A DNA stretch of 64,000 nt, taken from assembly GCF_020103725.1 (NCBI RefSeq), contig NZ_JAHXBG010000031.1, positions 62,001 to 126,000 on the forward strand, written 5' to 3'. This document shows positions 8,649-17,436 of the stretch, piece after piece (within the stretch, counting starts at the first letter, position 1; every line of letters begins with the position of its first letter). The notes beneath the pieces were generated by a model. It made no database searches. It was not told where the DNA came from and saw only the letters and a program-made list of their open reading frames with translations. The stretch is from Hyalangium gracile (GTDB taxonomy: Bacteria > Myxococcota > Myxococcia > Myxococcales > Myxococcaceae). A program made the translations under genes and the position numbers.

Positions 8649-10124
8649 CTATGCCGCCGTGCGCCTCTCCGTGGCGGCCGAGACGATGATGTCGAGCGCC
8701 TCGGCAACACGGTCCTGATGCGTCCGGTGCCCCAGGATGCAGACCCGGATGATCTGCCGCCCTCCGGCGACGGCGCTCATCAGGAACACCCGGCCGCTCG
8801 AGTTGATGCGCTGGAGCAGCTCGACGGTCGCCTGGTCCGCCTCGGCCACCGCGGCCGGGCTCGCGTCACGCGGCCGGACCCGGAAGGCGACGGTGCTCAG
8901 CTCCGGAGCCCACGGCAGCTCCAGCGTCGGGACCGCCGCGAGCCTCCGATGGGCCTGCTCCGCCAGGTCGAGCTTCTCGTCGAGCTCCGCGCGAAACGCG
9001 GCCACTCCATGCAGATGCAGCGGGAGCCAGACCCGCAGGCCGCGAACCTCGCGGGTGAGCTCCGGGCTCAGGTCCGAGTAGTTCGGCAGGCTCTCGGTGG
9101 ACTGGGCGTCCTGCATGTAGGAGCCACGCTCCGCGTGCGCGGCGGCCAGCAGCGCGGGCTCGCGGACGACGAGGGCCCCGGTGCCGAAGGGAAGGAACAG
9201 GCTCTTGTGCGGATCCAGCGCGATGGAGTCCGCCTGCTCGAGGCCCGCCAGCCGCTGCCGCCCCCGAGAGGTCAGCCGGAAGAAGCCGCCGTAGGCCGCG
9301 TCCACATGGAGCCAGAGGCCCTCCTGCCTCGCCAGCGCCGCCATCTCCGAGAGCGGATCGATGGCCCCGGTGACGGTGGTCCCCGCCGTGGCGGCGAGCA
9401 GGAAGGGGCGGCGCCCCGCCTTCCGATCCTCGCGGATCAACGCGGACGCGGCGCAGAGGTCCATCCGCAGCTCGTCCGTGCATGGCACCACGCGGACGTT
9501 GCCGCGCTTGATGCCCGCCAGCCATGCGGCCTTGGCCACGGAGTGGTGCGTGTACTCGGTGACGTAGATCGTCCCTTGCGCGATGTCCTCGCCGAGGCGG
9601 CTCTCCCGGGCGGTGACGACCGCGGAGAGGGTGGCCAGCGAGCCCCCCGTGGTGAGGAACCCGGAGCTGCCGGCCGGCATGCCGCAGACCTCCTGGGCAA
9701 TCCAGCGCAGGACGCTCTCCTCGAGCGCGGCGAGCGCCGGAGCGCCGAAGGCAAAGCTGCCATAGCGGTTGATCGCCCGGGCATAGAACTCGGCCAGCGC
9801 CGAGACGTAGAGGCCTCCGCCCGGCACTCCCGCCATGAACCCAGGGCCCGCCGTCTCGAAGGCGCAGTCCCGGGCCTGGTCCACCCGGCCCAGCAGCTCC
9901 GTCAGGTCACCTGCCTGCTCGGGGGGCGGACGGAAGAGGGCGGCGATCAGCTCCGCGGCGGCGGCCGGGTCGACCGGGTTGTCCGCCCGCCGCTCCGGCA
10001 GGGCTTCCATGAAGCGTGCGATACGGTCGACGACCTGCCTTCCCATCTCGAGCACGCTCGAGGGGGACGGCTCCAGGGCAGGGCTTTGCGCGGTGTGCTT
10101 CGAAGACGATCCCACTGGGGGCAT
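8649..10124 (-). CDS. PLP-dependent group II (aromatic amino acid / diaminobutyrate type) decarboxylase
   Basis: About 491 aa from the ATG at 10124 (a TTG at 10190 would lengthen it by 22). Fold-type I decarboxylase features are GPGFMAGVPGGG near 93, TTGGSLATLSAV near 158, the base-stacking His in YTHHS (near 192), HVDAAYGG near 273 and the PLP lysine in DPHKSLF (Lys307). It decarboxylates an L-amino acid to an amine. Aromatic, aspartate and diaminobutyrate substrates are all possible and not resolved here. First gene of an operon with the isoprenyl synthase, which suggests a small specialised pathway. Confidence 0.88.
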   Translation of the reverse strand: MPPVGSSSKHTAQSPALEPSPSSVLEMGRQVVDRIARFMEALPERRADNPVDPAAAAELIAALFRPPPEQAGDLTELLGRVDQARDCAFETAGPGFMAGVPGGGLYVSALAEFYARAINRYGSFAFGAPALAALEESVLRWIAQEVCGMPAGSSGFLTTGGSLATLSAVVTARESRLGEDIAQGTIYVTEYTHHSVAKAAWLAGIKRGNVRVVPCTDELRMDLCAASALIREDRKAGRRPFLLAATAGTTVTGAIDPLSEMAALARQEGLWLHVDAAYGGFFRLTSRGRQRLAGLEQADSIALDPHKSLFLPFGTGALVVREPALLAAAHAERGSYMQDAQSTESLPNYSDLSPELTREVRGLRVWLPLHLHGVAAFRAELDEKLDLAEQAHRRLAAVPTLELPWAPELSTVAFRVRPRDASPAAVAEADQATVELLQRINSSGRVFLMSAVAGGRQIIRVCILGHRTHQDRVAEALDIIVSAATERRTAA

Positions 10125-10357
10125 CGAACGAACCTTGAGGGGGCAGGAGCGTGCGCGTTCGGAAGGCCGCGATTCTGATGAATCCCGCAACCTGGGTCCA
10201 TAGGGGGGCCCTCGGCCCTCTCGTGCGGGCTCAGTGCCGGTCCTTTTGCAGGCGTCGTGCCACCGGACTTCGACTTCCCGCGCCAGGCCCGGGCTGTCCA
10301 GGCCTGGCTCGTGCCGGGGTGTGGCTGCTGCTCAGCCCGGCAGGGGAGCGGTACGGC

Positions 10358-11941
10358 TCAGTACATCGTCGCGGTGTAGCGCAGGCTGACCTTCAGGTTC
10401 TTGTACTCGGCGGTGTTCGAGCTGTACCCCTTGGGGGACCAGTCCTTGAAGTAGGTGCTGAAGGAGTGCGTGACGCTGGGGTACACCTCCTTGCTGCTCT
10501 CCCAGACCTTCGCGCGCACCACCAGGCTGTTGGCGTCCTTCTGGAGCTTGGTGACCACCCGCGTCTGGCCCAGGCCGATGCTCTCGTTGTCACCGCGCTT
10601 CACGTTGCGCCCGCTGGCCACGAGCACCTCGTCCACGTAGACGTCGTAGTTCATCTCCCCCTTGCCGAACGTCTCGCCGTTGGCGTGGATGTACAGCTCG
10701 TGCAGGGCCACGGAGATGGTGCTCGTCTTCCCGACGCAGGAGGGCACCGTGTAGCTCGTCGTCGAGGCCACCACGAGCGGCTGGTAGTTGGCCACGTAGC
10801 GCACCGTATAGGACAGCGGCACGCCCGGAGCGCTCGGCGAGAAGTTCGCCCCGGACTGGAAGTAGTTCTGCAGGGAGACGACCTTGTCCAGCCCGGTGCC
10901 GATCACCTCCACCGCGCTGCTGGCGGAGCCACCCAGGGCCAGCAGCGTCATCTTCGTCTCGCGCAGCACCCGCTGCTGCTCGGCGTCCAGCGTGATGGAG
11001 CCGCCCGCCCGGCCCTTGGTGAAGACCGCGTCCAGCGTGGCGCTCACCTTGGAGCTGTCCTCGGAGGACTCGAACTTCACCAGCAGCCGGCGCCCGTACG
11101 TCACGGAGCTGACATAGCCGGCCGGGTTGCCGCTGAAGATGAACGGGCGCAGGTCCGCCACCGTGGTGGAGGGCGTGAAGAAGGCCGAGGGGTCCGTCGG
11201 CGCCCCGAAGGACACGGTGTAATAGGCCTGGGTGAAGTCCACCAGGAAGGTCGTCTTGCTCTGCGTCCACGACTGGCCGAAGGTGGTGTTGAGGGTGGCG
11301 CCGGCGAACTGCGCCGCGATGCCCGCCTTCACCGAGCCCTCGTTGAGCGAGTGCGCCTGGTGCATCGTGTAGGCCACCTTGGCCGCGAAGTTGACGCTCT
11401 CGGAGGTCAGGATGCTGTGGATGGCGTCCTGGGCGCTCGCCAGGCTCGGGGACTGCAGGGTGCGGCTGTAGATGTACTCGGTCGGCGTCGAGCCGTCGAT
11501 GCGGGCGTTGGTCAGGGTGATGGTCCCCGGCGCACGCGCCCCGCCGATGGGCGACAGCAGCCCGAGCGCCAGCGACTGGCCCTGCACGATGGAGCCCGGC
11601 CAGAGCACATCCGCGTTCGGATCAAAGGAGACGAGCTTGTCGAAGTGGTTCGTCTCGGAGACCTCGGTGTACGTGCAGAGGTTGATCGTCGAGTCCCGCA
11701 CCTCCTCCTGGGTGGTGCTGCTCTCGCTGTGGCGGGTGCCCGGCAGGATGAGCGGCGAGATGCCCGTGAGGTAGTCGAAGACGGGCTGATTCTGGATGTC
11801 CTGCTCTCGGACGGAGAGCTCGGGGCCCGAGGCCTCCTGCACCGCGGGCGGGCGCGTCTCTTCGGTACCGGGCTCGCCACAGGCCTGGAGGCCCAGGACG
11901 GACAGCCCCATCAGCATCAACGAATGACGAACATTTCGCAT
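10358..11941 (-). CDS. Cholesterol-dependent-cytolysin-like lipoprotein (pore-forming)
   Basis: 527 aa. A lipoprotein signal (lipobox LQAC, Cys21) is followed by a thiol-activated-cytolysin core. Landmarks are LWPGSIVQGQSL (113-124; LYPG-type in classical toxins), AYYTVSFGAPTDPS near 240, SSVTYGRRLLVKFES (278-292), a helical and Gly-Gly region near 337, and PGVPLSYTVRYV (372-383). These match domains 1-3, which form the transmembrane beta-barrel. The C-terminal part (about 405-527) lacks the Trp-rich undecapeptide and the cholesterol-recognition Thr-Leu loop, so the target-binding domain is replaced by another beta-rich domain. It resembles reported cytolysin-like relatives in Gram-negative bacteria. 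Divergent from the chitinase gene. Anchoring by lipid is unusual for this superfamily. Confidence 0.82.
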   Translation of the reverse strand: MRNVRHSLMLMGLSVLGLQACGEPGTEETRPPAVQEASGPELSVREQDIQNQPVFDYLTGISPLILPGTRHSESSTTQEEVRDSTINLCTYTEVSETNHFDKLVSFDPNADVLWPGSIVQGQSLALGLLSPIGGARAPGTITLTNARIDGSTPTEYIYSRTLQSPSLASAQDAIHSILTSESVNFAAKVAYTMHQAHSLNEGSVKAGIAAQFAGATLNTTFGQSWTQSKTTFLVDFTQAYYTVSFGAPTDPSAFFTPSTTVADLRPFIFSGNPAGYVSSVTYGRRLLVKFESSEDSSKVSATLDAVFTKGRAGGSITLDAEQQRVLRETKMTLLALGGSASSAVEVIGTGLDKVVSLQNYFQSGANFSPSAPGVPLSYTVRYVANYQPLVVASTTSYTVPSCVGKTSTISVALHELYIHANGETFGKGEMNYDVYVDEVLVASGRNVKRGDNESIGLGQTRVVTKLQKDANSLVVRAKVWESSKEVYPSVTHSFSTYFKDWSPKGYSSNTAEYKNLKVSLRYTATMY

Positions 11942-12021
11942 GTCTCGATGTGTCCAGGTGGAGGGTGGAACGCAGACGCGCCGCCGCTGCCAGCGGCCTC
12001 GCGGGGGCTGTCCGTATACCC

Positions 12022-12140
12022 TGTCACATCGAGAAATTCACGCCAAAGTAGGAGAACGTGACTGGCCGGTCTACTGGGGGATTCCCCCATGTCGTGTCTG
12101 GTGAGAGGTGTCACCAGGAGTGACAACAGTTGTCACCAGG
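12022..12140. promoter_or_regulatory. Divergent promoter region with phased TGTCAC half-sites
   Basis: This lies in the 314-base gap between the cytolysin-like gene (minus) and the chitinase gene (plus). TGTCAC occurs at 12109-12114, reversed (GTGACA) at 12120-12125, and again at 12131-12136, with centres exactly 11 bases apart. TGTCACCAGG is a direct repeat 22 bases apart, and TGACAAC-A-GTTGTCA (12121-12135) is a perfect palindrome. A fourth TGTCAC lies at 12022-12027. One-turn phasing suggests a cooperative regulator serving both genes. Confidence 0.5.
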
Positions 12141-12255
12141 GGGGAGCGTCGTGGAGCGGTCAAATCATTGAAATCTGGTTTGTCCGAGAGGCGCCTGGTC
12201 TGGCACGCGCGATGCTCCGGGGGCCGCCGACCTTCCTTCCTCCAAGGAGAACCCG

Positions 12256-13458
12256 ATGTCTCGAATGAGCATGCCGCGCTGTGTGTCATTGTTGGCTGTG
12301 ATTGGACTGGGCGGATGTGCCGGCGACGAGTGGGAGGCTCAAGAGCCCCTCTCCCAGCTGGAGAGCGCCGCCATCGTGTCCAGCCTCTCCGAGGGCGACT
12401 ACGTCATCCGCTCCGCCAGGACGGGCAAGTGTGTCGACGTCGCCTCCTCCAGCACCGCCGATGGCGCCAAGGTCCAGCAGTGGGACTGCAATGGCACCAA
12501 TGCCCAGAGGTTCCACATCTCCCCCACCTCCGATGGCTTCTGGAAGATCATCAACGTCAACAGTGGCAAGGCGCTGGACATCAAGGGCGTGAGCACCGCC
12601 CAGAACGCCGAGCTCCACCAGTGGTCGTACGTGGGCGGCGGCAACCAGCAGTTCCAGTTCATCGCCCGCGGTAACAACCAGTTCAGCTTCCACCCGCGCC
12701 ACACGGGCATGGCCATCGATCTGTACTGGGGGTCGGCCGACAACGGCACCATCTACGTGCAGTACCCGTACGGGGGCGGCGACCACCAGCGCTTCACCCT
12801 GGACAAGGTGGGCGGCACCACGCCGCCTCCCGCCACGGGGCTGGCCAGCATCCTGAGCGAGGCCACCTTCAACGCCATGTTCCCCGGCCGCAACGGCTTC
12901 TATAGCTACTCGGCGCTGCTGGCCGCGGCCAGCACCTTCCCCGCCTTCGCCACCACGGGCGACACCGACACTCGCAAGCGAGAGGTCGCCGCCTTCCTGG
13001 CCAACGTGGGGCACGAGACCGGCGGGCTCGTGCACATCGAGGAGATCAACAAGAGCGTCATGTGCGACACGAGCTGGGGGCCCCCGGGCTGCGGCTGCGC
13101 GCCGGGCAAGTGGTACTACGGCCGTGGCCCCATCCAGCTGTCGTGGAACGGCAACTACTGCGCCGCGGGCAACGCGCTGGGCGTCAACCTCAAGGACGAC
13201 CCGGACCTCGTGGCGCGCGATGCGGCCATCGCCTGGCGCACGGGCCTGTGGTTCTGGATGACCCAGACGGGCGCGGGCTCCATGACGGCGCACGACGCCA
13301 TGGTGAACAACCGGGGCTTTGGAGAGACCATCCGCACCATCAACGGCGCGATGGAGTGCGGCGGCAGGAACCCCGGCCAGGTCCAGAGCCGCGTGAACAA
13401 CTACCTCAACTTCACGGGCCGGCTCGGCGTGAGCGCCGGCGGCAACACCGGCTGCTAG
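12256..13458 (+). CDS. Secreted lipoprotein GH19 chitinase with ricin-type lectin domain
   Basis: 400 aa. Lipoprotein signal with lipobox LGGC (Cys21). Residues 45-185 are a ricin B-type trefoil with three QxW-like repeats (VQQWDCNG, LHQWSYVGG, YVQYPYGGG). A short Thr/Pro linker follows, then a GH19 catalytic domain from about 195 to 395. The catalytic Glu is in GHETGG (Glu254), followed by HIEEIN and the family signature YYGRGPIQLSWNGNY near 287-301. It cleaves chitin or lysozyme-type substrates by inversion outside the cell, and the lectin domain would bind glycans. A strong Shine-Dalgarno (aaggaga) precedes the ATG. Paired divergently with the cytolysin-like gene, consistent with a role in predation. 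Confidence 0.93.
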   Translation: MSRMSMPRCVSLLAVIGLGGCAGDEWEAQEPLSQLESAAIVSSLSEGDYVIRSARTGKCVDVASSSTADGAKVQQWDCNGTNAQRFHISPTSDGFWKIINVNSGKALDIKGVSTAQNAELHQWSYVGGGNQQFQFIARGNNQFSFHPRHTGMAIDLYWGSADNGTIYVQYPYGGGDHQRFTLDKVGGTTPPPATGLASILSEATFNAMFPGRNGFYSYSALLAAASTFPAFATTGDTDTRKREVAAFLANVGHETGGLVHIEEINKSVMCDTSWGPPGCGCAPGKWYYGRGPIQLSWNGNYCAAGNALGVNLKDDPDLVARDAAIAWRTGLWFWMTQTGAGSMTAHDAMVNNRGFGETIRTINGAMECGGRNPGQVQSRVNNYLNFTGRLGVSAGGNTGC

Positions 13459-13570
13459 AGAGCGCTCCCGTGAGCCCCTGTCGTCCTGCCCGTCACCCTC
13501 CCGGGCCATCCGCTCGCCGCCGCGGCGCTCCTGCCGGGTGAAGTGGCAGCCCTTGGCGGGTGGTTCTGGC

Positions 13571-13599
13571 CCAACTGGTATGACAAGTGGACCAGTTGG
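13571..13599. promoter_or_regulatory. Palindromic element, copy B of three
   Basis: Arms CCAACTGGT and ACCAGTTGG flank the 11-base centre ATGACAAGTGG, extended by GG/CC outside. It shares arm core, centre and spacing with the copies at 1103-1140 and 41743-41769. It lies in the 283-base gap between the chitinase and TPR genes, about 140 bases before the TPR start. Confidence 0.5.
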
Positions 13600-13741
13600 T
13601 CCGGACCGCGACCGACGGGGGCCTCCCTCCCGGGGCCTTCTTCGCAGCCGCCCTGTCTCAGGCGCCACGGTTGCCGCATCCCTCTGGTGTCCGGGAACCG
13701 ATTCCTATACTTCCCGGCTGCATAGCGAGGAGCGTGTCGCG

Positions 13742-14845
13742 ATGGGGTTCTGGGACAAGCTGCTGGGCCGGGGCAATGCCCGCGAGGGGCGGCAGGAGTC
13801 GGAGAGGGGGACCGCGGAAGCTCGCGTGTCCGAGCTGCTCGAGGAGGGGGTTCAACTGGCGTCGCAAGCGAGCTTCGAGGCCGCGGCGGAGCGCTTCAAC
13901 GCGGCGCTCGTGCTCGTGCCGAACCATTCGCTGGTGCTGCTCAATCTCGCGAGCACCTATCAGGACCGTGGCAGCCGGGAGCAGCGGGGCGCCAACCGGC
14001 CGGAGGTGCTCGCGCAATATGGTCGCGCGGCCGTCGACCTCTTCGAGAGGGCGCTCGCGGGGGCGCCGCCGCTGTCGGCCCAGGCTCGAACGCAGGTGCT
14101 CATGCGGCTGGGGCGGCTGCTCCGCATCCTGGGCGAGTACGAGAAGTCACGCGAGGCGCTCCTTCGCGTGGTGCGCGATGCCGAGGCCGGCGAGCAGGCC
14201 AAGGACGCGGCGCGCGACGAGCTGGTCGCCACGCATGCGCGGCTGCTCGGCCTTCCCCAGCGCCAGCACTCGGAGAGTGAGGCGCGGCGCTTCAACGCGC
14301 TCTGGGAGGAGGCCACCTCGCCCATCCAGGACCTGCTGGGAGGGAGAGCAGGCACCATGGGCCCGCTCTCCGAGGAGAATGCGCGCCGGCTGGAGAGGGC
14401 GCGCCCGCTCCTCCAGCAGGCGCTGGAGCTGGTCCCGGACAACTGGGCCGCGGCGTGGGTGCTGGGCGTGGTGGAGCGACGCCTGGGTAACCACCCACGA
14501 GGGTTGGAGTGTCTCACCCGGGCCTTCGAGCTCAACCCCTACAACCCGAATGTGGGCCGGGAGGCGTCCATCTGCGCCGGACTCGCCGGGCGCATGGATG
14601 AGGCGGTGCGCTTCAGCGAGGCCGCCAGCGCGGTGGACCCTGACGACATGGGGCTGCTGGCCAACCTCGCGCTCAACCTGCTGTTGGCCGGGCGCGTCGC
14701 GGAGGCCCTGCCCCGGGCGCGGATGGCCGTGGCTCGCGCACCCAACGATCCCATCTCTCGAGCGGTGCTCTCGCTGATCGAACAGGTCTCCTCGGGAGGC
14801 ATGTCCCTGGAGGAGGCGAGGCAGAGCGTGCTCTCGAGTGGGTAG
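13742..14845 (+). CDS. TPR-repeat protein
   Basis: 367 aa, no signal peptide. The start at 13742 is preceded by aggag. After a short amphipathic N-terminus (MGFWDKLLGRG), several tetratricopeptide units can be seen: residues about 35-75 (FEAAAERFNAALVLVPNHS), 110-160 (LGRLLRILGEYEKSREAL), and three units from about 235 to 345 (NWAAAWVLGVVERRLGN, MDEAVRFSEAASAVDPDD, VAEALPRARMAVARAPND). It is a helical scaffold for protein contacts; the partner is unknown. Many myxobacterial genes of this type occur alone. Confidence 0.8.
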   Translation: MGFWDKLLGRGNAREGRQESERGTAEARVSELLEEGVQLASQASFEAAAERFNAALVLVPNHSLVLLNLASTYQDRGSREQRGANRPEVLAQYGRAAVDLFERALAGAPPLSAQARTQVLMRLGRLLRILGEYEKSREALLRVVRDAEAGEQAKDAARDELVATHARLLGLPQRQHSESEARRFNALWEEATSPIQDLLGGRAGTMGPLSEENARRLERARPLLQQALELVPDNWAAAWVLGVVERRLGNHPRGLECLTRAFELNPYNPNVGREASICAGLAGRMDEAVRFSEAASAVDPDDMGLLANLALNLLLAGRVAEALPRARMAVARAPNDPISRAVLSLIEQVSSGGMSLEEARQSVLSSG

Positions 14846-15249
14846 GGGATGGACTCGCGCCGCGTGCCCCCTGAGGCCCCCGGGCGGGCCTGTACGCGAA
14901 CATCCCTACCGTAGCAACCCGGTGCCCTCTCCTCGAGCGGGCACTCTCGGGCGGGCCTTCGCCTCGCTTCCCGGGAGCTCCGCCAGGTCTCACGAGCGCC
15001 TCAGCGCCCCTCCCTGGTCAGCCTCTCGAGCCGCTGAATGGAAGTGCCGGATCGCCCGGCCCGAGCGCCATCGTGCTTGGAGCCGCCTGCACAGCTGACT
15101 GGGTGACAGCCGAGCGGCGAAGGCGAAGCGATCATCCACCAATCAACGGAAGCCCTGGCCCGCGGTTACCTCGACTCCGGGATTGCTGGCGTTGGGGTAC
15201 CGTCCCCGCGCGTCGGTACCGCCCATTCCCGTTCTGGTACGCAAGCTTC
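14846..15249. other. 404-base non-coding interval upstream of the kinase
   Basis: No gene with convincing codon usage was found here. The only distinct structure is the inverted repeat at 15196-15220, annotated separately. Confidence 0.5.
15196..15220. promoter_or_regulatory. GGTACCG / CGGTACC inverted repeat before the kinase gene
   Basis: A perfect 7-base inverted repeat, GGTACCG (15196-15202) and CGGTACC (15214-15220), with an 11-base spacer, ending 29 bases before the kinase ATG. Position and symmetry fit an operator. No regulator is known to me for it. Confidence 0.35.
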
Positions 15250-17421
15250 ATGACGCAGCGAACTCAGGCTGACAGCAGCCACGGCTCCGGCGGCTTTGCG
15301 CTCCGCGGCCAGATGGGCGCGCTCCTTCGCGCCAAGGACTGGTCGAAGACGCAGCTGGGCCCCATCGAGTCCTGGCCCCGCACCCTGCTGGGCTACGTCT
15401 CCATGGTCCTCGAGATGCCCACGCCCGCCATCATCTTCTGGGGCCCGGACCAGACGCAGCTCTACAACGAGGGCTATGCGGTCATCATGGGGCCGCGCCA
15501 CCCCCGCTACCTCGCCGAGTCCTATCGGGAGTGCTGGCCCGACACCTATCCCGTCATCTACCCCTGGATGCGCAAGGTGCTGGAGCGCGGTGAGGTCATC
15601 CAGGTGGAGAAGGAGCTCTTCACGCTCACCCGCTACGGCTTCACGGAGGAGGCCTACTTCACGTTCACCTTCAGCCCGCTGCGGGACGACAGCGGCGCCA
15701 TCGCGGGAATCCTCCAGCCCGTCGTGGAGGTGACCCAGACGGTCCTCAGCGAGCGCCGCGCCGAGACGCTCCGTGCGGTCGCCTTGGGCTCGACCGGCTC
15801 GGATGCGACGAAGGAGGCCTTCGGCGCCTTGTCCTCCAACCCGAAGGACATCCCCTTCGCCCTGTTCTTCCGCCGCCCCGAGGGAGCAGCGGAGCTGGAG
15901 CTCGCGGAGAGTGTGGGCCTCGAGGCCACCGCCGTGAGCCTGCCGGGATTCTTGGCGGTGGCCCGCCGGGTCCTCCAGTCCGCCACGCCCGAGAAGCTGG
16001 AGGATGCTCGGGAGCTGCTGGGCCCCGGGAGGATTGGACCGTGGGACGAGCCGACCCGAGCCGCCTTCGTCCTCCCGGTGAGGCGCTCGCCGGCGGAGGC
16101 GCCCCAGGGCGTCGTCGTCCTGGGCATCAGCTCCCGACTGGCCTTCGACGACAGGTACCGCGAGTTCTTCGAGGCCGTCTCATGGGAGCTCGCCGCCGGT
16201 CTGGCCGCGGAGCGGGCGAAGAAGGCCGAGCGGGAGTCGCAGGCGCGCGAGCAGGCCGCGCGCGCCGAGCTGGAGATTGAACGGCAGCGGCTGCACACCG
16301 TCTTCATGCAGGCCCCCGTGGCCATCACCATCCTGCGCGGCCCGGAGCACGTCATCGAGCTGGCCAACCCCCGCATGTGCGTCCTCTGGGGGCGCACCCT
16401 GGAACAGGTGCTGGGCAAGCGCCACTTCGAGGCCCTTCCCGAGACGGCGGGACAGGGGGTCGAGACGCTCTTGCGCGGGGTGCTCGCCACCGGCACGCCG
16501 TACGTTGGCACCGAGCTGTCGGTGAGGCTGGCGCGGCTCGAAGGCGGCGCCCTGGACGACGCGTACTTCAACGTCGTCTACGCGCCGATGCAAAGCGCCA
16601 CCGGGCAGATCGAGGGCATCCTGGTGGTCGCCTCGGACGTGACGCAGGAGGTCCAGGCGCGGCGCCGCGCCGAGGGCTTGAAGGCCCAGGCGGAGGAAGG
16701 CGTCCGCCTGCGTGACGAGTTCCTCTCGGTGGCGAGCCATGAGCTGAAGACGCCGCTCACGCCGCTGGCGCTGCGGCTCGCCCAGATGAAGCGGGAGGCA
16801 CAGGGCACGCAGCCTGGTCATCGCCCCCGTGAGCGCCTGGTGCGCCACCTGGAAGTGGCGGAGCGTCAGGTGAAGAAGCTCGCCGAGCTGGTGGGCGACC
16901 TGCTCGACGTGTCGCGCCTGAGCACCGGGCGCATGAAGCTCGAGCTGGAGTCGGTGGACCTCTCGGCCCTGGTGCGCGAGGTGGTCGCCCGGTTCGAGCC
17001 CGAGGCGGAGCGGGTCGGCTGTCTGCTGGGAGTGCGCACCCACCCCTCCGCCGTCGGCTGGTGGGACCGGCTCCGCCTGGAGCAGGTGGTCACCAACCTG
17101 CTGTCCAATGCGCTCAAGTACGGCAGGGGCAAGCCCGTCCAGATCTCCGTGGACCGTGACGGAGAGAGAGCCCGGCTCACGGTCCGCGACGAGGGCATTG
17201 GCATCGCTTCGGCGGACCTCCAGCGCATCTTCAACCGCTTCGAGCGGGCCGTGTCGGAGCGCCACTACGGCGGCCTGGGACTGGGGCTGTACGTGACGCG
17301 GCAGTTCGTGCAGGCGATGGGCGGCACCGTGGAGGCCGAGAGTGTCCTCGGCCAAGGCGCCACGTTCACCGTCGAGCTGCCAGCGGACCCTGCCGGAGGG
17401 GCAGGGCCGCCAGCCGCGTGA
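15250..17421 (+). CDS. Sensor histidine kinase with PAS and GAF-like input domains
   Basis: 723 aa from the ATG at 15250. There are no membrane segments, so it is cytosolic. Residues 40-165 are a PAS-like domain (IIFWGPDQTQLYNEGY), 170-325 a GAF-like domain, and 345-470 a second PAS (FMQAPVAITILRGPEHVIELANP). HisKA follows with SHELKTPLT (phospho-His497), then an ATPase domain with the N box NLLSNALKYG (near 616-624), DEGIGI, FNRFERA and GGLGLGLY. It autophosphorylates and passes phosphate to an unlinked receiver; none is adjacent. The architecture closely matches the second kinase at 43615-45663, so the two are probably paralogues. Its stop lies 15 bases from the stop of the giant convergent gene. 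Confidence 0.92.
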   Translation: MTQRTQADSSHGSGGFALRGQMGALLRAKDWSKTQLGPIESWPRTLLGYVSMVLEMPTPAIIFWGPDQTQLYNEGYAVIMGPRHPRYLAESYRECWPDTYPVIYPWMRKVLERGEVIQVEKELFTLTRYGFTEEAYFTFTFSPLRDDSGAIAGILQPVVEVTQTVLSERRAETLRAVALGSTGSDATKEAFGALSSNPKDIPFALFFRRPEGAAELELAESVGLEATAVSLPGFLAVARRVLQSATPEKLEDARELLGPGRIGPWDEPTRAAFVLPVRRSPAEAPQGVVVLGISSRLAFDDRYREFFEAVSWELAAGLAAERAKKAERESQAREQAARAELEIERQRLHTVFMQAPVAITILRGPEHVIELANPRMCVLWGRTLEQVLGKRHFEALPETAGQGVETLLRGVLATGTPYVGTELSVRLARLEGGALDDAYFNVVYAPMQSATGQIEGILVVASDVTQEVQARRRAEGLKAQAEEGVRLRDEFLSVASHELKTPLTPLALRLAQMKREAQGTQPGHRPRERLVRHLEVAERQVKKLAELVGDLLDVSRLSTGRMKLELESVDLSALVREVVARFEPEAERVGCLLGVRTHPSAVGWWDRLRLEQVVTNLLSNALKYGRGKPVQISVDRDGERARLTVRDEGIGIASADLQRIFNRFERAVSERHYGGLGLGLYVTRQFVQAMGGTVEAESVLGQGATFTVELPADPAGGAGPPAA

Positions 17422-17436
17422 CGGCCGCTGCTCGAC

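Noticed and set aside
8718..10178. Long plus-strand frame opposite the PLP decarboxylase
   Set aside because: Antisense shadow of a gene with a clear catalytic lysine motif.
10151..12061. Long plus-strand frame opposite the cytolysin-like gene
   Set aside because: Antisense shadow. The opposite strand has a lipoprotein signal and conserved cytolysin motifs.
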